A DNA stretch of 64,000 nucleotides from JAGFIY01 sp964499285 (GTDB lineage: Bacteria > Bacteroidota > Ignavibacteria > Ignavibacteriales > Melioribacteraceae), in contig CAZCLA010000002.1 in assembly GCA_964499285.1 (NCBI GenBank), forward strand, positions 1 through 64,000. The letters are read 5' to 3'. Made by a program: the position numbers and the translations under genes. This document shows, piece by piece, positions 1-7,864 of this stretch. The notes beneath the pieces were generated by a model. The model was not told where the DNA came from and searched no databases. It worked only from the letters and a program-made list of their open reading frames with translations. How positions within the stretch are numbered: position 1 is the stretch's first letter; the number at the start of each line of letters is the position of its first letter.

Positions 1-58
1 GCATGTGTTAAGCACGCCGCCAGCGTTCGTCCTGAGCCAGGATCAAACTCTCCGTTGT
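1..58 (-). rRNA. 16S ribosomal RNA, 5' end (partial)
   Basis: Read on the minus strand, this is the start of bacterial 16S rRNA. The universal 27F region AGAGTTTGATCCTGGCTCAG lies at 51-32 and is followed by the conserved GACGAACGCTGGCGGCGTGC stretch. Aligning to E. coli numbering (A8 at position 51) puts the mature 5' end near position 58. The rest of the gene lies beyond the left edge. It is transcribed away from the window, divergently from the small gene at 515. Confidence 0.97.
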
Positions 59-160
59 ATAATTTACTTTTATAAAATTGACGTAACTTTTATTTGCGTT
101 TTTCCTAAAGCTTCCTTTAGTCACTCACTTTTTCAAAGAACTTAATCCGCAATTATGCGG
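59..160 (-). promoter_or_regulatory. rRNA leader with boxA-like antitermination signal
   Basis: This is the transcribed leader between the putative rRNA start site (near 160) and the mature 16S end. On the minus strand it holds AAGTTCTTTGAAAA (143-130), which resembles the boxA element bound by NusB/NusE in rRNA leaders. Just after the start site is a small hairpin, CCGCA-ATTA-TGCGG (147-160). The boxA assignment rests on similarity to the consensus and on position. Confidence 0.6.
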
Positions 161-166
161 ACTTCA

Positions 167-195
167 AACATAACGCTAAAAACCAGAATTGTCAA
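167..195 (-). promoter_or_regulatory. rRNA promoter
   Basis: On the minus strand, TTGACA (195-190) and TATGTT (172-167) are separated by exactly 17 bp, about 110 bp upstream of the 16S 5' end. Upstream of the -35 box the DNA is very AT-rich and includes the 16-bp palindrome CTAAAAAATTTTTTAG at 211-226. This is the position of an UP element at strong rRNA promoters. The rest of 227-401 is AT-rich spacer in which nothing else was recognised. Confidence 0.7.
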
Positions 196-401
196 CTTTA
201 AAAATCCCTTCTAAAAAATTTTTTAGCGAATCATAGTGTAAATGAACATTTTCAATAAAAGACAAGCTTTAAGATAGTGCTATTTTGTATAATATGCAAG
301 ATAAATTAAAAAAAATCTGATTTTGAAATTTTCGTCTCAACATAACTTATTGTTCTCTAAAATGGAACTAAATTTATGACCTTATGTATAAATCGTTAAA
401 T

Positions 402-431
402 TTGACAATTGTTTAAAAAAACGCTTATATT
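402..431 (+). promoter_or_regulatory. promoter of the small gene at 515
   Basis: TTGACA (402-407) and TATATT (426-431) are spaced 18 bp apart. The predicted start near 438 leaves an untranslated leader of about 75 nt before the ATG at 515. A consensus ribosome binding site, AGGAGGT (504-510), precedes that ATG by 4 nt. Confidence 0.6.
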
Positions 432-514
432 TTACATGCAATTTAACGGAGGAATCAAATCGAATAATTCTACATTTTTACTTTCACTAACCACTAACTA
501 TATAGGAGGTAAAA

Positions 515-772
515 ATGGGAAACCTCACCGAAGCTCAGATTGAAAAAAATCCACTTTCTGATTTGATAAGTGATGAAGTCTATGATTTACTCGAGAGCAA
601 AGGACTGATCAATGAAAAATCGGTTAGGGATTATATTATTCGCCGAAAGTTTAAGGAGTTACGAGCTAATAAAGTGAGTGCCAGTCTGGCAATTGACAAA
701 TTAAGGGAAGAATATCCTTACCTGCAGTTTGATACTATTAGAAAAATTGTTTATCACATTCAAAATAAATAA
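515..772 (+). CDS. small protein of unknown function (85 aa)
   Basis: I do not recognise this family. The protein is 85 residues, highly charged, with no signal peptide or membrane segment. It reads as mostly helical, with a basic stretch in the middle (RRKFKELRANK, about residues 43-53). The start is well supported by AGGAGGT four bases before the ATG and by a TTGACA/TATATT promoter further upstream. The gene stands alone, divergent from the 16S gene, and a second promoter begins at its stop codon. A nucleic-acid-binding role is possible from the charge pattern but is not shown by any motif. Confidence 0.75.
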   Translation: MGNLTEAQIEKNPLSDLISDEVYDLLESKGLINEKSVRDYIIRRKFKELRANKVSASLAIDKLREEYPYLQFDTIRKIVYHIQNK

Positions 773-774
773 GC

Positions 775-803
775 TTGACAAACTTTTCTGCATAGTTTAT
801 ATT
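775..803 (+). promoter_or_regulatory. promoter of a candidate short RNA
   Basis: TTGACA (775-780) and TATATT (798-803) are spaced exactly 17 bp and begin directly after the stop codon of the small gene. The predicted start is near 810. A strong intrinsic terminator follows within about 80 nt, so this promoter makes either a short RNA or, by read-through, the DUF3098-eutN-dprA transcript. Confidence 0.65.
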
Positions 804-809
804 TAAGCA

Positions 810-886
810 ACACTCTTTTCAGGGGTAGTAATTACCTTTGATTTTGAGTCAGCCCAGTGTCTCCCCCCATCACTGGGCTTTTTATT
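810..886 (+). ncRNA. candidate small RNA with a C-rich terminator loop
   Basis: A consensus promoter (775-803) and an intrinsic terminator (851-890) enclose about 75 nt with no convincing open reading frame. The 5' part contains a minor hairpin, GGTA-GTAAT-TACC, near 824-836. The terminator loop displays CTCCCCCC (861-868), which is complementary to G-rich Shine-Dalgarno sequences. C-rich loops of this kind are known in some Firmicutes regulatory RNAs. It does not match tRNA, and it is too short for 6S or tmRNA. The alternative is a transcription-attenuation leader for the gene at 908. Both readings are inference. Confidence 0.45.
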
Positions 887-890
887 TTTT
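851..890 (+). terminator. rho-independent terminator
   Basis: A perfect 9-bp stem, AGCCCAGTG (851-859) with CACTGGGCT (871-879), encloses an 11-nt loop and is followed by a T-rich run to 890. It is the clearest intrinsic terminator in the window. It would end transcripts from the small gene and from the promoter at 775. Confidence 0.9.
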
Positions 891-907
891 AGTAAATCGG
901 GTTGATT

Positions 908-1168
908 ATGGCAAAACAAAGAAAAAAAGTTAGAGCAATTAAAAAATCAGAATCGCCTTTCAAGAATTACTGGGATAAAACAAATTATATAATTCTTGGA
1001 ATTGGATTGATTCTTTTAATTATCGGTTATTTTCTTATGGCGCAAGGACCTTGGGATAATCCGATTTCACTTACGGTTTCGCCAATAATTCTTTTAGTCG
1101 CTTATCTTGTTATTTTTCCATTGGCTATTTTTTATAGAAAAAAAACTAAAAAAGAAGCAGAACAATAA
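908..1168 (+). CDS. DUF3098-type small membrane protein
   Basis: A protein of about 86 residues has a basic N-terminus and two hydrophobic segments (roughly residues 24-44 and 55-75), ending in a lysine-rich tail. This is the layout of the DUF3098 family of FCB-group inner-membrane proteins. The ATG at 908 was chosen over the in-frame TTG at 902 because it is a canonical start leading into the basic head. The EutN-like gene follows after 2 bp and dprA after that, so the three are probably cotranscribed. Function is unknown. Confidence 0.7.
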   Translation: MAKQRKKVRAIKKSESPFKNYWDKTNYIILGIGLILLIIGYFLMAQGPWDNPISLTVSPIILLVAYLVIFPLAIFYRKKTKKEAEQ

Positions 1169-1170
1169 AT

Positions 1171-1449
1171 ATGTTTCTCGCCAAGGTCAGAGGCAACGTA
1201 GTATCCACTCAAAAGAATCATTTTCTTCATGGTCATAAGTTGATGATTGTCCGAAAGGTTGACTTGAGCGGTAACTTCGTCGGAAACACAGACGAAATTG
1301 CAATAGATCAAGTTGATGCCGGAATAGGTGATACAGTTATTGTTGTTAAAGAAGGTGATGCTGTACAGCAAGTTATTGGTCATAAAAAAGCACCTGTTAA
1401 TACTATAATTATAGCAGTAGTTGACGATATAGATATTCCAGTAAAATAA
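1171..1449 (+). CDS. EutN/CcmL-type bacterial microcompartment vertex protein
   Basis: The 92-residue protein matches the EutN/CcmL family. It begins MFLAKVRGNVVSTQK and continues with the family pattern of a GHKLMIV strand, an AIDQVDAGIGDTVIVVKEG core and a closing ITIIAVVDD-like strand. Members form pentamers that cap the vertices of protein-shelled microcompartments. The length is typical and the protein looks complete. No hexameric BMC shell gene is adjacent; the neighbours are DUF3098 and dprA. Two other candidate microcompartment genes, an aldolase at 5191 and an aldehyde dehydrogenase at 13896, lie within 15 kb. Confidence 0.88.
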   Translation: MFLAKVRGNVVSTQKNHFLHGHKLMIVRKVDLSGNFVGNTDEIAIDQVDAGIGDTVIVVKEGDAVQQVIGHKKAPVNTIIIAVVDDIDIPVK

Positions 1450-1461
1450 TGATTATTTGTT

Positions 1462-2583
1462 TTGAATCATTCAACCATACACAGCCTTTCAAAAATAAAT
1501 TGCCTGCTTTCAGTAGATAGGATTGGTCCTCAAAAAATTTTCGAGTTAATCAGAAGAGCGGGTTCGATTTCTAATTTATTTGAATTAGACGAAAGGAGCC
1601 TTGCCAAAATTTTTCCGAAGAACTCAGAAATATTCAGCAGATTATTACACGCAATAGAAAAAATTGATGCTTTCCAAAAATCAGCTGAAGTTGAAATCGA
1701 AAAGCTCGAAAGAATGGGTGCTGATTTGGTTTTCTACTGGGATGCAAATTATCCCAAAATCCTGAAGAGAATCTATTCACCGCCGATTATGCTTTACGTT
1801 AAAGGAGATTTATTGAAATTATATAAAGATTCACTCTCCGTTGTAGGCACAAGAATGCCGAGCAGCTACGGAAAATCAGTAGCAGAAAAAATTGTTAAGG
1901 AATTGATAAAAAGTAATTTAAATATCGTTAGCGGTTTAGCTCGAGGAATTGACTCAATTGCTCACAGCACGACAATTAATAATGGCGGTAGAACAATAGC
2001 CGTTATCGGATCGGGATTGGATGTAATTTATCCTCCAGAAAATAAAAGATTGTTTGACGCAATAAGTGAAAACGGCGCAGTTATTTCCGAATTTCCATTA
2101 GGAACTAAACCAGATGCTCCGAATTTTCCTAGAAGAAATAGAATAATCGCCGGACTATCTATGGGCACACTTGTGATCGAAACAAAAATAAAAGGCGGCG
2201 CACTTTTAACTGCAGAACAGGCTTTTTCAAACAATCGTGAGGTATTTGCAGTACCTGGTAATATTGGAAGTTCGAAAAGTGAAGGAACAAATTATCTGAT
2301 AAAAAGAAATTTTGCGAAGCTTGTAACAAATGCGCAGGATATTTTGGAAGAATTAAACATTAAGCCTCCTTCAAAGCAAAAGAAATTATCACAAAATATT
2401 GACCAAAATTTGAACGTTTTTGAAGAAAAAATTTTTTCTATTCTTGGAGATGATACAGTTCATATTGATAAAATTTCTGAGAAAACTCAGCTTTCCCAGC
2501 AGGAATGTATGGCAAATTTACTGACACTTGAGTTTAAAGGTTTGGTAAAACAAGAACCTGGCAAGTTGTTTTCAAAAGTTTAA
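1462..2583 (+). CDS. dprA: DNA processing protein DprA
   Basis: DprA/Smf binds incoming single-stranded DNA and loads RecA during transformation. The 373-residue protein has all three expected parts: an N-terminal helix-hairpin region (LSVDRIGPQKIFELIRRAG), a central Rossmann-like DNA_processg_A domain with SVVGTRMPSSYG, SGLARGIDSIAH and FPRRNRIIAGLS, and a C-terminal winged-helix segment after residue 310. The start is a TTG at 1462; the ATG at 1449 is out of frame. The stop overlaps the convergent rarA stop by 4 bp. It closes the operon that begins with the DUF3098 gene. Confidence 0.95.
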   Translation: MNHSTIHSLSKINCLLSVDRIGPQKIFELIRRAGSISNLFELDERSLAKIFPKNSEIFSRLLHAIEKIDAFQKSAEVEIEKLERMGADLVFYWDANYPKILKRIYSPPIMLYVKGDLLKLYKDSLSVVGTRMPSSYGKSVAEKIVKELIKSNLNIVSGLARGIDSIAHSTTINNGGRTIAVIGSGLDVIYPPENKRLFDAISENGAVISEFPLGTKPDAPNFPRRNRIIAGLSMGTLVIETKIKGGALLTAEQAFSNNREVFAVPGNIGSSKSEGTNYLIKRNFAKLVTNAQDILEELNIKPPSKQKKLSQNIDQNLNVFEEKIFSILGDDTVHIDKISEKTQLSQQECMANLLTLEFKGLVKQEPGKLFSKV

Positions 2584-3872
2584 TATTTTTTTATACCTTT
2601 CCAGATATTCATCAATCTTTCCAAAATATTTTTTTCATGCCCGTTTGAAGATGGAGAGTAAAATTGCTGCTGCTTCATTTCTTCCGGGAAATAATTTTCC
2701 TGCACAAAGTTTCCATCGAAGGAATGTGGATATTTATAATCTTTAGAGTAACCTAAATTCTTCATTAATTTTGTCGGAGCATTTCGTAAATGAAACGGTA
2801 CTGGGTAATTTTTATTTTTACTAATAAATTCCTCGGCATTTTTAATCCCCATGTAGGCAGCATTGCTTTTAGGAACACCGCATAAATAAGTGACGCATTG
2901 TGAAAGAATTATTCGTGCTTCCGGCATCCCTATCTTTTCTACAGCTCCAAAAGCAGCTTCAGCTAAAACCAAGCCATTTGGGGATGCGTTCCCAATATCC
3001 TCAGAGGCAAGAATTATCAATCTTCTTGCAATAAAAAGCGGATCTTCGCCACCATCTAACATTCTAGCCATCCAGTAAAGAGCAGCATCTGGATCACTAC
3101 CTCTAACACTTTTAATAAATGCTGAAATAATATTATAATGTTCTTCGCCGGACTTATCATAAAAGGCTGTTTTCCGTTGAATAATATTTTCAAACATCCT
3201 ATTTGTTAATAATAATTTATCATTTTCCTTCGGAGATTGGTCGACAGCAGCCTCCAACAAGTTCAGCATAGTTCTTGCATCGCCGTCGGATAGAAAGAGT
3301 AAAAATTTTACATCTTCAACTTCGATATCAATTTTGGAGAGAATTTCGTCTTTAGTTAAAGCAAGATTTAAAATATTAATAAGGTCTGTTTCCGTCAGTT
3401 CATTAAGAATGTATATTCTAACTCTTGATCTAAGAGCCGGTATTACTTCAAAAGAAGGATTCTCTGTGGTTGCTCCAATAAGAATTATTTCACCTGATTC
3501 AACCGACGATAAAAGTGCATCCTGTTGAGATTTATTAAAACGATGAATTTCATCAATAAAAAGAATTGTCTTTCTGTTGTATTCCAAATTGTTTTTTCCG
3601 ATATCAATTATTTTCCTTACATCCTTTACTCCTGAAGACACTGCGTTAAGACTGTAGAAATCTGCTTTGGTTTGATTTGCAATAATTTTAGCTAAAGTTG
3701 TTTTTCCGGTTCCCGGCGGACCCCACAAAATAAAAGAATAAACCGAATCTGTTTCGATCATTTTGCAAATCGGTTTATCATTGCCGACAAGATGTTCTTG
3801 TCCGAAGAAACTGGAGAGAGTTTCTGGTCTTATTCTGTCTGCTAATGGTTTGATTGATTTGTTATTTGTCAA
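2580..3872 (-). CDS. rarA: replication-associated recombination protein A (AAA+ ATPase)
   Basis: RarA/MgsA is a clamp-loader-like AAA+ ATPase acting at stalled forks with SSB and RecA. The 430-residue protein carries the family start (LADRIRPETLSSFFGQEHLVG), Walker A GPPGTGKTT, Walker B LFIDEIHRFNKSQQDALL and sensor GATTENPSFEV. A C-terminal MgsA-type oligomerisation region includes ARMLDGGEDPLFIARRLI. It is full length. It lies just downstream of the DivIC-like gene (4 bp apart) and converges on dprA. Confidence 0.96.
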   Translation of the reverse strand: MTNNKSIKPLADRIRPETLSSFFGQEHLVGNDKPICKMIETDSVYSFILWGPPGTGKTTLAKIIANQTKADFYSLNAVSSGVKDVRKIIDIGKNNLEYNRKTILFIDEIHRFNKSQQDALLSSVESGEIILIGATTENPSFEVIPALRSRVRIYILNELTETDLINILNLALTKDEILSKIDIEVEDVKFLLFLSDGDARTMLNLLEAAVDQSPKENDKLLLTNRMFENIIQRKTAFYDKSGEEHYNIISAFIKSVRGSDPDAALYWMARMLDGGEDPLFIARRLIILASEDIGNASPNGLVLAEAAFGAVEKIGMPEARIILSQCVTYLCGVPKSNAAYMGIKNAEEFISKNKNYPVPFHLRNAPTKLMKNLGYSKDYKYPHSFDGNFVQENYFPEEMKQQQFYSPSSNGHEKNILERLMNIWKGIKKY

Positions 3873-3876
3873 TTAT

Positions 3877-4179
3877 TTATTCATTATTAATTTTAATGCC
3901 CTTCTCATTTGGTTTGAGCATTAAGTATTTTTCCCTAGCAACATGCTCAACTTTAACGAGTTCGGTTTTTAGTGAATCAAGCTCATTTTCCAGCTTGAAG
4001 ATTTGATTTTTTGCGTCAGCTATACGAGTTTGTAATAATTCGTATTCTGATTTTAACTTGTAGTATTTTATTATTCCACTTTGATTGAATAGCAGAAATG
4101 CAGCAATAGCTAAGAATAGAACGAGATATATTAAGGAAATAATTCTACCGCTAGTATTTTTTTCTTTCCTATTTTTCAT
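3877..4179 (-). CDS. septum formation initiator (DivIC/FtsB-like)
   Basis: This 100-residue bitopic protein has a short basic cytoplasmic head, one membrane helix (about residues 13-31) and a coiled coil (about 38-80). A conserved tail, VEHVAREKYLMLKPNEKG, is the signature region of DivIC/FtsB proteins, which work with FtsL and FtsQ in the divisome. It overlaps the end of ddl by 11 bp, so the two are translationally linked. This pairing of peptidoglycan precursor synthesis and division genes is common. Confidence 0.88.
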   Translation of the reverse strand: MKNRKEKNTSGRIISLIYLVLFLAIAAFLLFNQSGIIKYYKLKSEYELLQTRIADAKNQIFKLENELDSLKTELVKVEHVAREKYLMLKPNEKGIKINNE

Positions 4180-5167
4180 TCGACAATGCCGAACTAATTA
4201 TCCGCTCAATTAGTTTATCAAATGTTATTCCGAGAACCTTTGCTTCTTTTGGTACGAGGCTGTGGCTCGTCATGCCCGGAAGGGTGTTCAATTCCAAACA
4301 AAAAAATTCGTTCTTTGAATCAAGTTTAAAATCTACTCTTCCGTAATCGGAACATCCAAGAACATTATAAGTTTTTACGGCAGCTTCTTGAACATTTTTT
4401 GCAAGATCCGTTTCAATTTCGGCCGGGACAATATATTCACTTTCGCCGTCAGTATATTTTGCTTTGAAATCATACAGTCCTGAGCGAGGAACAATCTCCA
4501 AAACAGGCAACGGTTCACCATCAAGAATTCCTACAGTAATTTCTCTGCCGGAAATATATTCTTCGATAAGCACCGAACGGCTGTATCGAAAAGCTAAATT
4601 TAAAGCTTGTTTCAAATCGGATTCTTTATCACAAACTGTTAAGCCAATTGTTGACCCTTGGTCATTTGGTTTAACAACACAAGGAAATCTGAAACGATTT
4701 TTTATTCTATTTTTGACTTGGTCAAATTCATAGTTTTGATTATGAAGAAAAATCCAGTCCGGCGTATTTATTCCATAATGCTGCATATAAATTTTCGAAG
4801 CATTTTTATCCATAGAAATTGCACTTGAGAGAACTCCGGCTCCAGTATATTTTAATCCTTTTAATTCCAGAAGTGATTGAATCACTCCATCCTCCCCCCA
4901 TTTGCCGTGAAGACCGATAAAAACTAAGTCAATACCTTCAAAGAAGCCTGAGTCGAAACTCGAAATTAAATTTGCTTCGTTTATCTTTGTAAAATCTTCA
5001 TCACAAAAAAATTGATCAATGTTTTTCGGTTGATTTTTTCCATAAGCCGGATCAATAAGTTTCACCTCGTGTTTCAGATTAATTAGTGCATTATAAATCG
5101 CCTTTGATGATTGTTTACTTATCGATCTTTCCGGTGAGGGTCCGCCAACTAAAAGTGCTATTTTCAA
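4169..5167 (-). CDS. ddl: D-alanine--D-alanine ligase
   Basis: This ATP-grasp enzyme makes the D-Ala-D-Ala dipeptide of peptidoglycan. The 332-residue protein has the N-terminal GGPSPERSISKQSS motif, LHGKWGEDGVIQSLLEL, the ATP-grasp core CVVKPNDQGSTIGLT and EEYISGREITVGIL, and the metal/substrate region LNTLPGMTSHSLVPKEA. All the expected signatures are present at normal length. It is followed by the DivIC-like gene with an 11-bp overlap. The divergently spaced aldolase gene lies 23 bp upstream. Confidence 0.96.
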   Translation of the reverse strand: MKIALLVGGPSPERSISKQSSKAIYNALINLKHEVKLIDPAYGKNQPKNIDQFFCDEDFTKINEANLISSFDSGFFEGIDLVFIGLHGKWGEDGVIQSLLELKGLKYTGAGVLSSAISMDKNASKIYMQHYGINTPDWIFLHNQNYEFDQVKNRIKNRFRFPCVVKPNDQGSTIGLTVCDKESDLKQALNLAFRYSRSVLIEEYISGREITVGILDGEPLPVLEIVPRSGLYDFKAKYTDGESEYIVPAEIETDLAKNVQEAAVKTYNVLGCSDYGRVDFKLDSKNEFFCLELNTLPGMTSHSLVPKEAKVLGITFDKLIERIISSALSNEK

Positions 5168-5190
5168 AGTGTATTTATACCGTGATTTAA

Positions 5191-5853
5191 TTAATAATCG
5201 AGTCTATTTCTTTTATCTAATTTTATTCCGTAAGTACTTTCGGCTATTTCATAAAGTTGTTTTAACTTTAGGTTTGGAATTATTTTTTCATGTCCCAATT
5301 GTCTCGCCAGAAAAAGTGTTTTACAAGAATGTTCAAGTTTTTCCATTCTATAATATGCGCCCCAAATATCTTTCCCGATTGTTACGGCTCCATGATTTTC
5401 AAGAAGATAAACCCAAGCGAATTCTATGTAAGGTTTCATCGATTCCGGAAGTTCATCTGTTGAAGGCGTTGCATATTTACATAAAGGAATTTTACCCAAT
5501 CCTAGAACAACTTCAGGAAAAACTGCTTGGGTCAACTTAATACCGGCAGTTGCAAAAGCAGTTGAATATATGGGATGACAATGAACTACCGCATTAATTT
5601 CCTTTCTATATTTATATACAAGAAGATGGACTTTAACTTCGGTTGAAACCTTGCCTTCACCTTTAAGCAATCTACCTTGAGAATCTATTTCGAGAATATC
5701 ATTTTCTCCAACATTTCCTTTACATATTCCGGAACGCGTAATCCAGAATTTGTTCTCATCAATTCTAACAGATAGATTTCCGTCGTATGCTGCAACGTAT
5801 CCTTTTTCATAAACTTTATGAGATACTTTAACGAGTTCTTCTTTGCTCTGCAT
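5191..5853 (-). CDS. class II aldolase, L-fuculose-1-phosphate aldolase type
   Basis: This zinc aldolase probably cleaves a six-carbon ketose 1-phosphate to DHAP and an aldehyde. The 220-residue protein shows GNLSVR (25-30), SGICKG (41-46), a catalytic Glu72 in STE, and zinc ligands His91 and His93 (HCHP) and His154 (ENHG). These positions fall almost exactly where they do in E. coli FucA. Its start overlaps the end of the Gfo/Idh gene by 26 bp, so the pair is co-expressed. In fucose/rhamnose microcompartments this aldolase feeds lactaldehyde to an aldehyde dehydrogenase like the one at 13896. No targeting peptide is evident at either end. Confidence 0.87.
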   Translation of the reverse strand: MQSKEELVKVSHKVYEKGYVAAYDGNLSVRIDENKFWITRSGICKGNVGENDILEIDSQGRLLKGEGKVSTEVKVHLLVYKYRKEINAVVHCHPIYSTAFATAGIKLTQAVFPEVVLGLGKIPLCKYATPSTDELPESMKPYIEFAWVYLLENHGAVTIGKDIWGAYYRMEKLEHSCKTLFLARQLGHEKIIPNLKLKQLYEIAESTYGIKLDKRNRLDY

Positions 5854-6841
5854 TTTTTTCCAATTCTTCCATAAGTTTTAAGTTTATTAAACCATCGAAA
5901 CCTGATGCTTCAGGTACTTCATGATTTAAAATAGATTTCTGGAAAGATTTTATTCTATAGGCAAATTTATTTGCACGTTTTCGGAATGCTTTTTTTCCTT
6001 CACCTTTTAAGTTTATTGATAGTTTTGCTGGAGTGTTTCTATGATTAATTATTTTATCCAAACTAATGCTTCCTTTATATCCAAGAATTTCAATCCGGTT
6101 AAAAGCTTTTTCGCTGTTATAAGAAACATTAAAATAACCGTAACCGCTTTTCTTAAATTTGACTACACCGGTGGCGAAATCATCTACTTCAGTATTGTAA
6201 ATTACATTGTCTGCATACCCATTGATTTCAACAATTTCACTCCCAAAAAACCTTAACAAATCAATTGCGTGAGTTCCTAAATCTCTTAAAGCACCGCCTC
6301 CGCTTTTATCGATTTTGAATCTAAAATTTTGACTTGGTGGTAGATCAATGTTAAAATTAATTTGAACTGAAACAATTTTCCCGATGAATCCCTGCGAAAT
6401 CAATTCTCTTGCTTTCTTAACCAATGGATGAAATCGCTGGGTAAAATTAATTGCAAGGTAAACATTATTTTCTTCGCAGACCTTTATCATCTCCTCGGCT
6501 TGTTGTGAATTAAGAGCCATCGGTTTTTCACAAAGAATATGTTTACCTGCTCTTGCTGCTTCAATAACCTGCCAGTGATGGTCCGAATTTACACCGGAGA
6601 TGTACACGGCTTGAAAATCATTTTCCAGAAACTTTGAGTAATCACTGAAATAATTTGCGGTTCCAAACTTATCGGCTATTGCTTTTGCTCTTTCTGTTTT
6701 ATGACTGAAGACAGCCGAAAGTTTACTCTTCTTCAATAACTGCAATGTCGGAAGAAAAGCTTCTTCGGCAATTTTTCCGCATCCTGCGACTCCCCACTTA
6801 AATTTTTTTGAAGTACCCGAAGATACTTTTTGAATCTTCAT
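5828..6841 (-). CDS. Gfo/Idh/MocA family oxidoreductase
   Basis: This 337-residue NAD(P)-dependent dehydrogenase acts on a sugar or polyol of unknown identity. The Rossmann motif GVAGCGKIAEEAF is near residues 17-29. The family EKP motif (CEKPMAL) follows, then LRDLGTHAIDLLRFFG, which carries the expected active-site His. It is translationally coupled to the class II aldolase. The neighbour suggests deoxysugar or sugar-phosphate metabolism, but the substrate cannot be read from sequence. The lysine- and arginine-rich C-terminal part (GKKAFRKRANKFAYRIKSF) is unusual for the family. Confidence 0.82.
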   Translation of the reverse strand: MKIQKVSSGTSKKFKWGVAGCGKIAEEAFLPTLQLLKKSKLSAVFSHKTERAKAIADKFGTANYFSDYSKFLENDFQAVYISGVNSDHHWQVIEAARAGKHILCEKPMALNSQQAEEMIKVCEENNVYLAINFTQRFHPLVKKARELISQGFIGKIVSVQINFNIDLPPSQNFRFKIDKSGGGALRDLGTHAIDLLRFFGSEIVEINGYADNVIYNTEVDDFATGVVKFKKSGYGYFNVSYNSEKAFNRIEILGYKGSISLDKIINHRNTPAKLSINLKGEGKKAFRKRANKFAYRIKSFQKSILNHEVPEASGFDGLINLKLMEELEKNAEQRRTR

Positions 6842-6858
6842 TTATAATCCGGTGTAAA

Positions 6859-7812
6859 TTATAATTTAAGTTTATCCATCACCATTGTTATTGGCTTTGC
6901 ATTCTGCATAATATAAAAATGAATTGCCGGAACGCCATTGTTCAACAGATCCTCAACTTGCTTTACAGTCCAATTAACTCCAACTTCAAGAATATGTTCA
7001 GGTTTTGCTTCAGAAATTTCCTGTTCAAGTTCGTCCGGAATATCAATAAAAAAATGTTTTGGTATCGAATTAATATGATTTTTTGCCGTAAGGATTTTTA
7101 TTCCGGGAATAATTGGTACATCAATACCAAGTTCACGGCATTTTTTTACATAGTCATAGTATTTATTATTATCATAAAACATCTGTGTTACGATATAATC
7201 AGCACCCGCATCAAGTTTTTCTTTCATATATCTTAATTCGACATTGATGTTCGGCGACTCGATGTGTTTTTCGGGGTAGCCGGCTATCCCAATACAAAAA
7301 TTCATTTCACTAGCGTCAAGCAGTGATGCTTCGAGATATTTACCGTTATTGATGTCGGAAATTTGTTTAACTAAATCAATAGCATATCTGTTTGCGCTTC
7401 TTCCGAACTTTAAAGGTTTTTTAAATGCATTTTCATCACCTCTTATTGCGAGTACATTTTCTATTCCGAGATAGTGTATTTCAATTAAAAAATCCTCTGT
7501 CTCTTCTTTCGAGAAACCTTCGCACAAAACGTGTGGCACGGCATCAATATTATATTTGTTTTGTATGAGTGCACAGATTCCCAACGTCCCAGGTCTTTTT
7601 CTTTTTACTTTTACTTCCACTCCACCGTTAGCAGTTTCCTCATAAATAACTTCAGCAGCGTGACTGGTTATATCAATAAAAGGTGGATTGTATTTTACGA
7701 TTTGATCGAGAACAGACATTAGTTGTTTTATGTCGCCTCCGCGTTTGGGAGGAATTATTTCAAAGCTTATTAGTGGATCATTTGCTTTTTGAAGATGTTC
7801 AATAACTTTCAT
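6859..7812 (-). CDS. metF: 5,10-methylenetetrahydrofolate reductase
   Basis: MetF reduces methylene-THF to methyl-THF for methionine synthesis. The 317-residue FAD-binding TIM barrel begins with the signature SFEIIPPKRGGD. It contains DITSHAAEV, ENVLAIRGDE (folate/FAD loop), GIAGYPEKH, KLDAGADYIVTQMFYDNNKYYDYVKKCRELGIDVPIIPGI in pieces typical of MTHFR, and the closing VPAIHFYIMQNAK. The length is normal. It sits 17 bp upstream of the Gfo/Idh gene on the same strand. Confidence 0.96.
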   Translation of the reverse strand: MKVIEHLQKANDPLISFEIIPPKRGGDIKQLMSVLDQIVKYNPPFIDITSHAAEVIYEETANGGVEVKVKRKRPGTLGICALIQNKYNIDAVPHVLCEGFSKEETEDFLIEIHYLGIENVLAIRGDENAFKKPLKFGRSANRYAIDLVKQISDINNGKYLEASLLDASEMNFCIGIAGYPEKHIESPNINVELRYMKEKLDAGADYIVTQMFYDNNKYYDYVKKCRELGIDVPIIPGIKILTAKNHINSIPKHFFIDIPDELEQEISEAKPEHILEVGVNWTVKQVEDLLNNGVPAIHFYIMQNAKPITMVMDKLKL

Positions 7813-7864
7813 AGATTCCTTTAAATGTGTTACATCAATTTAGTGTTTTGTTTAATAAATATCC

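Noticed and set aside
1449..1461. ATG at 1449 as the start of dprA
   Set aside because: It is out of frame with the dprA reading frame; the TTG at 1462 begins the conserved protein.
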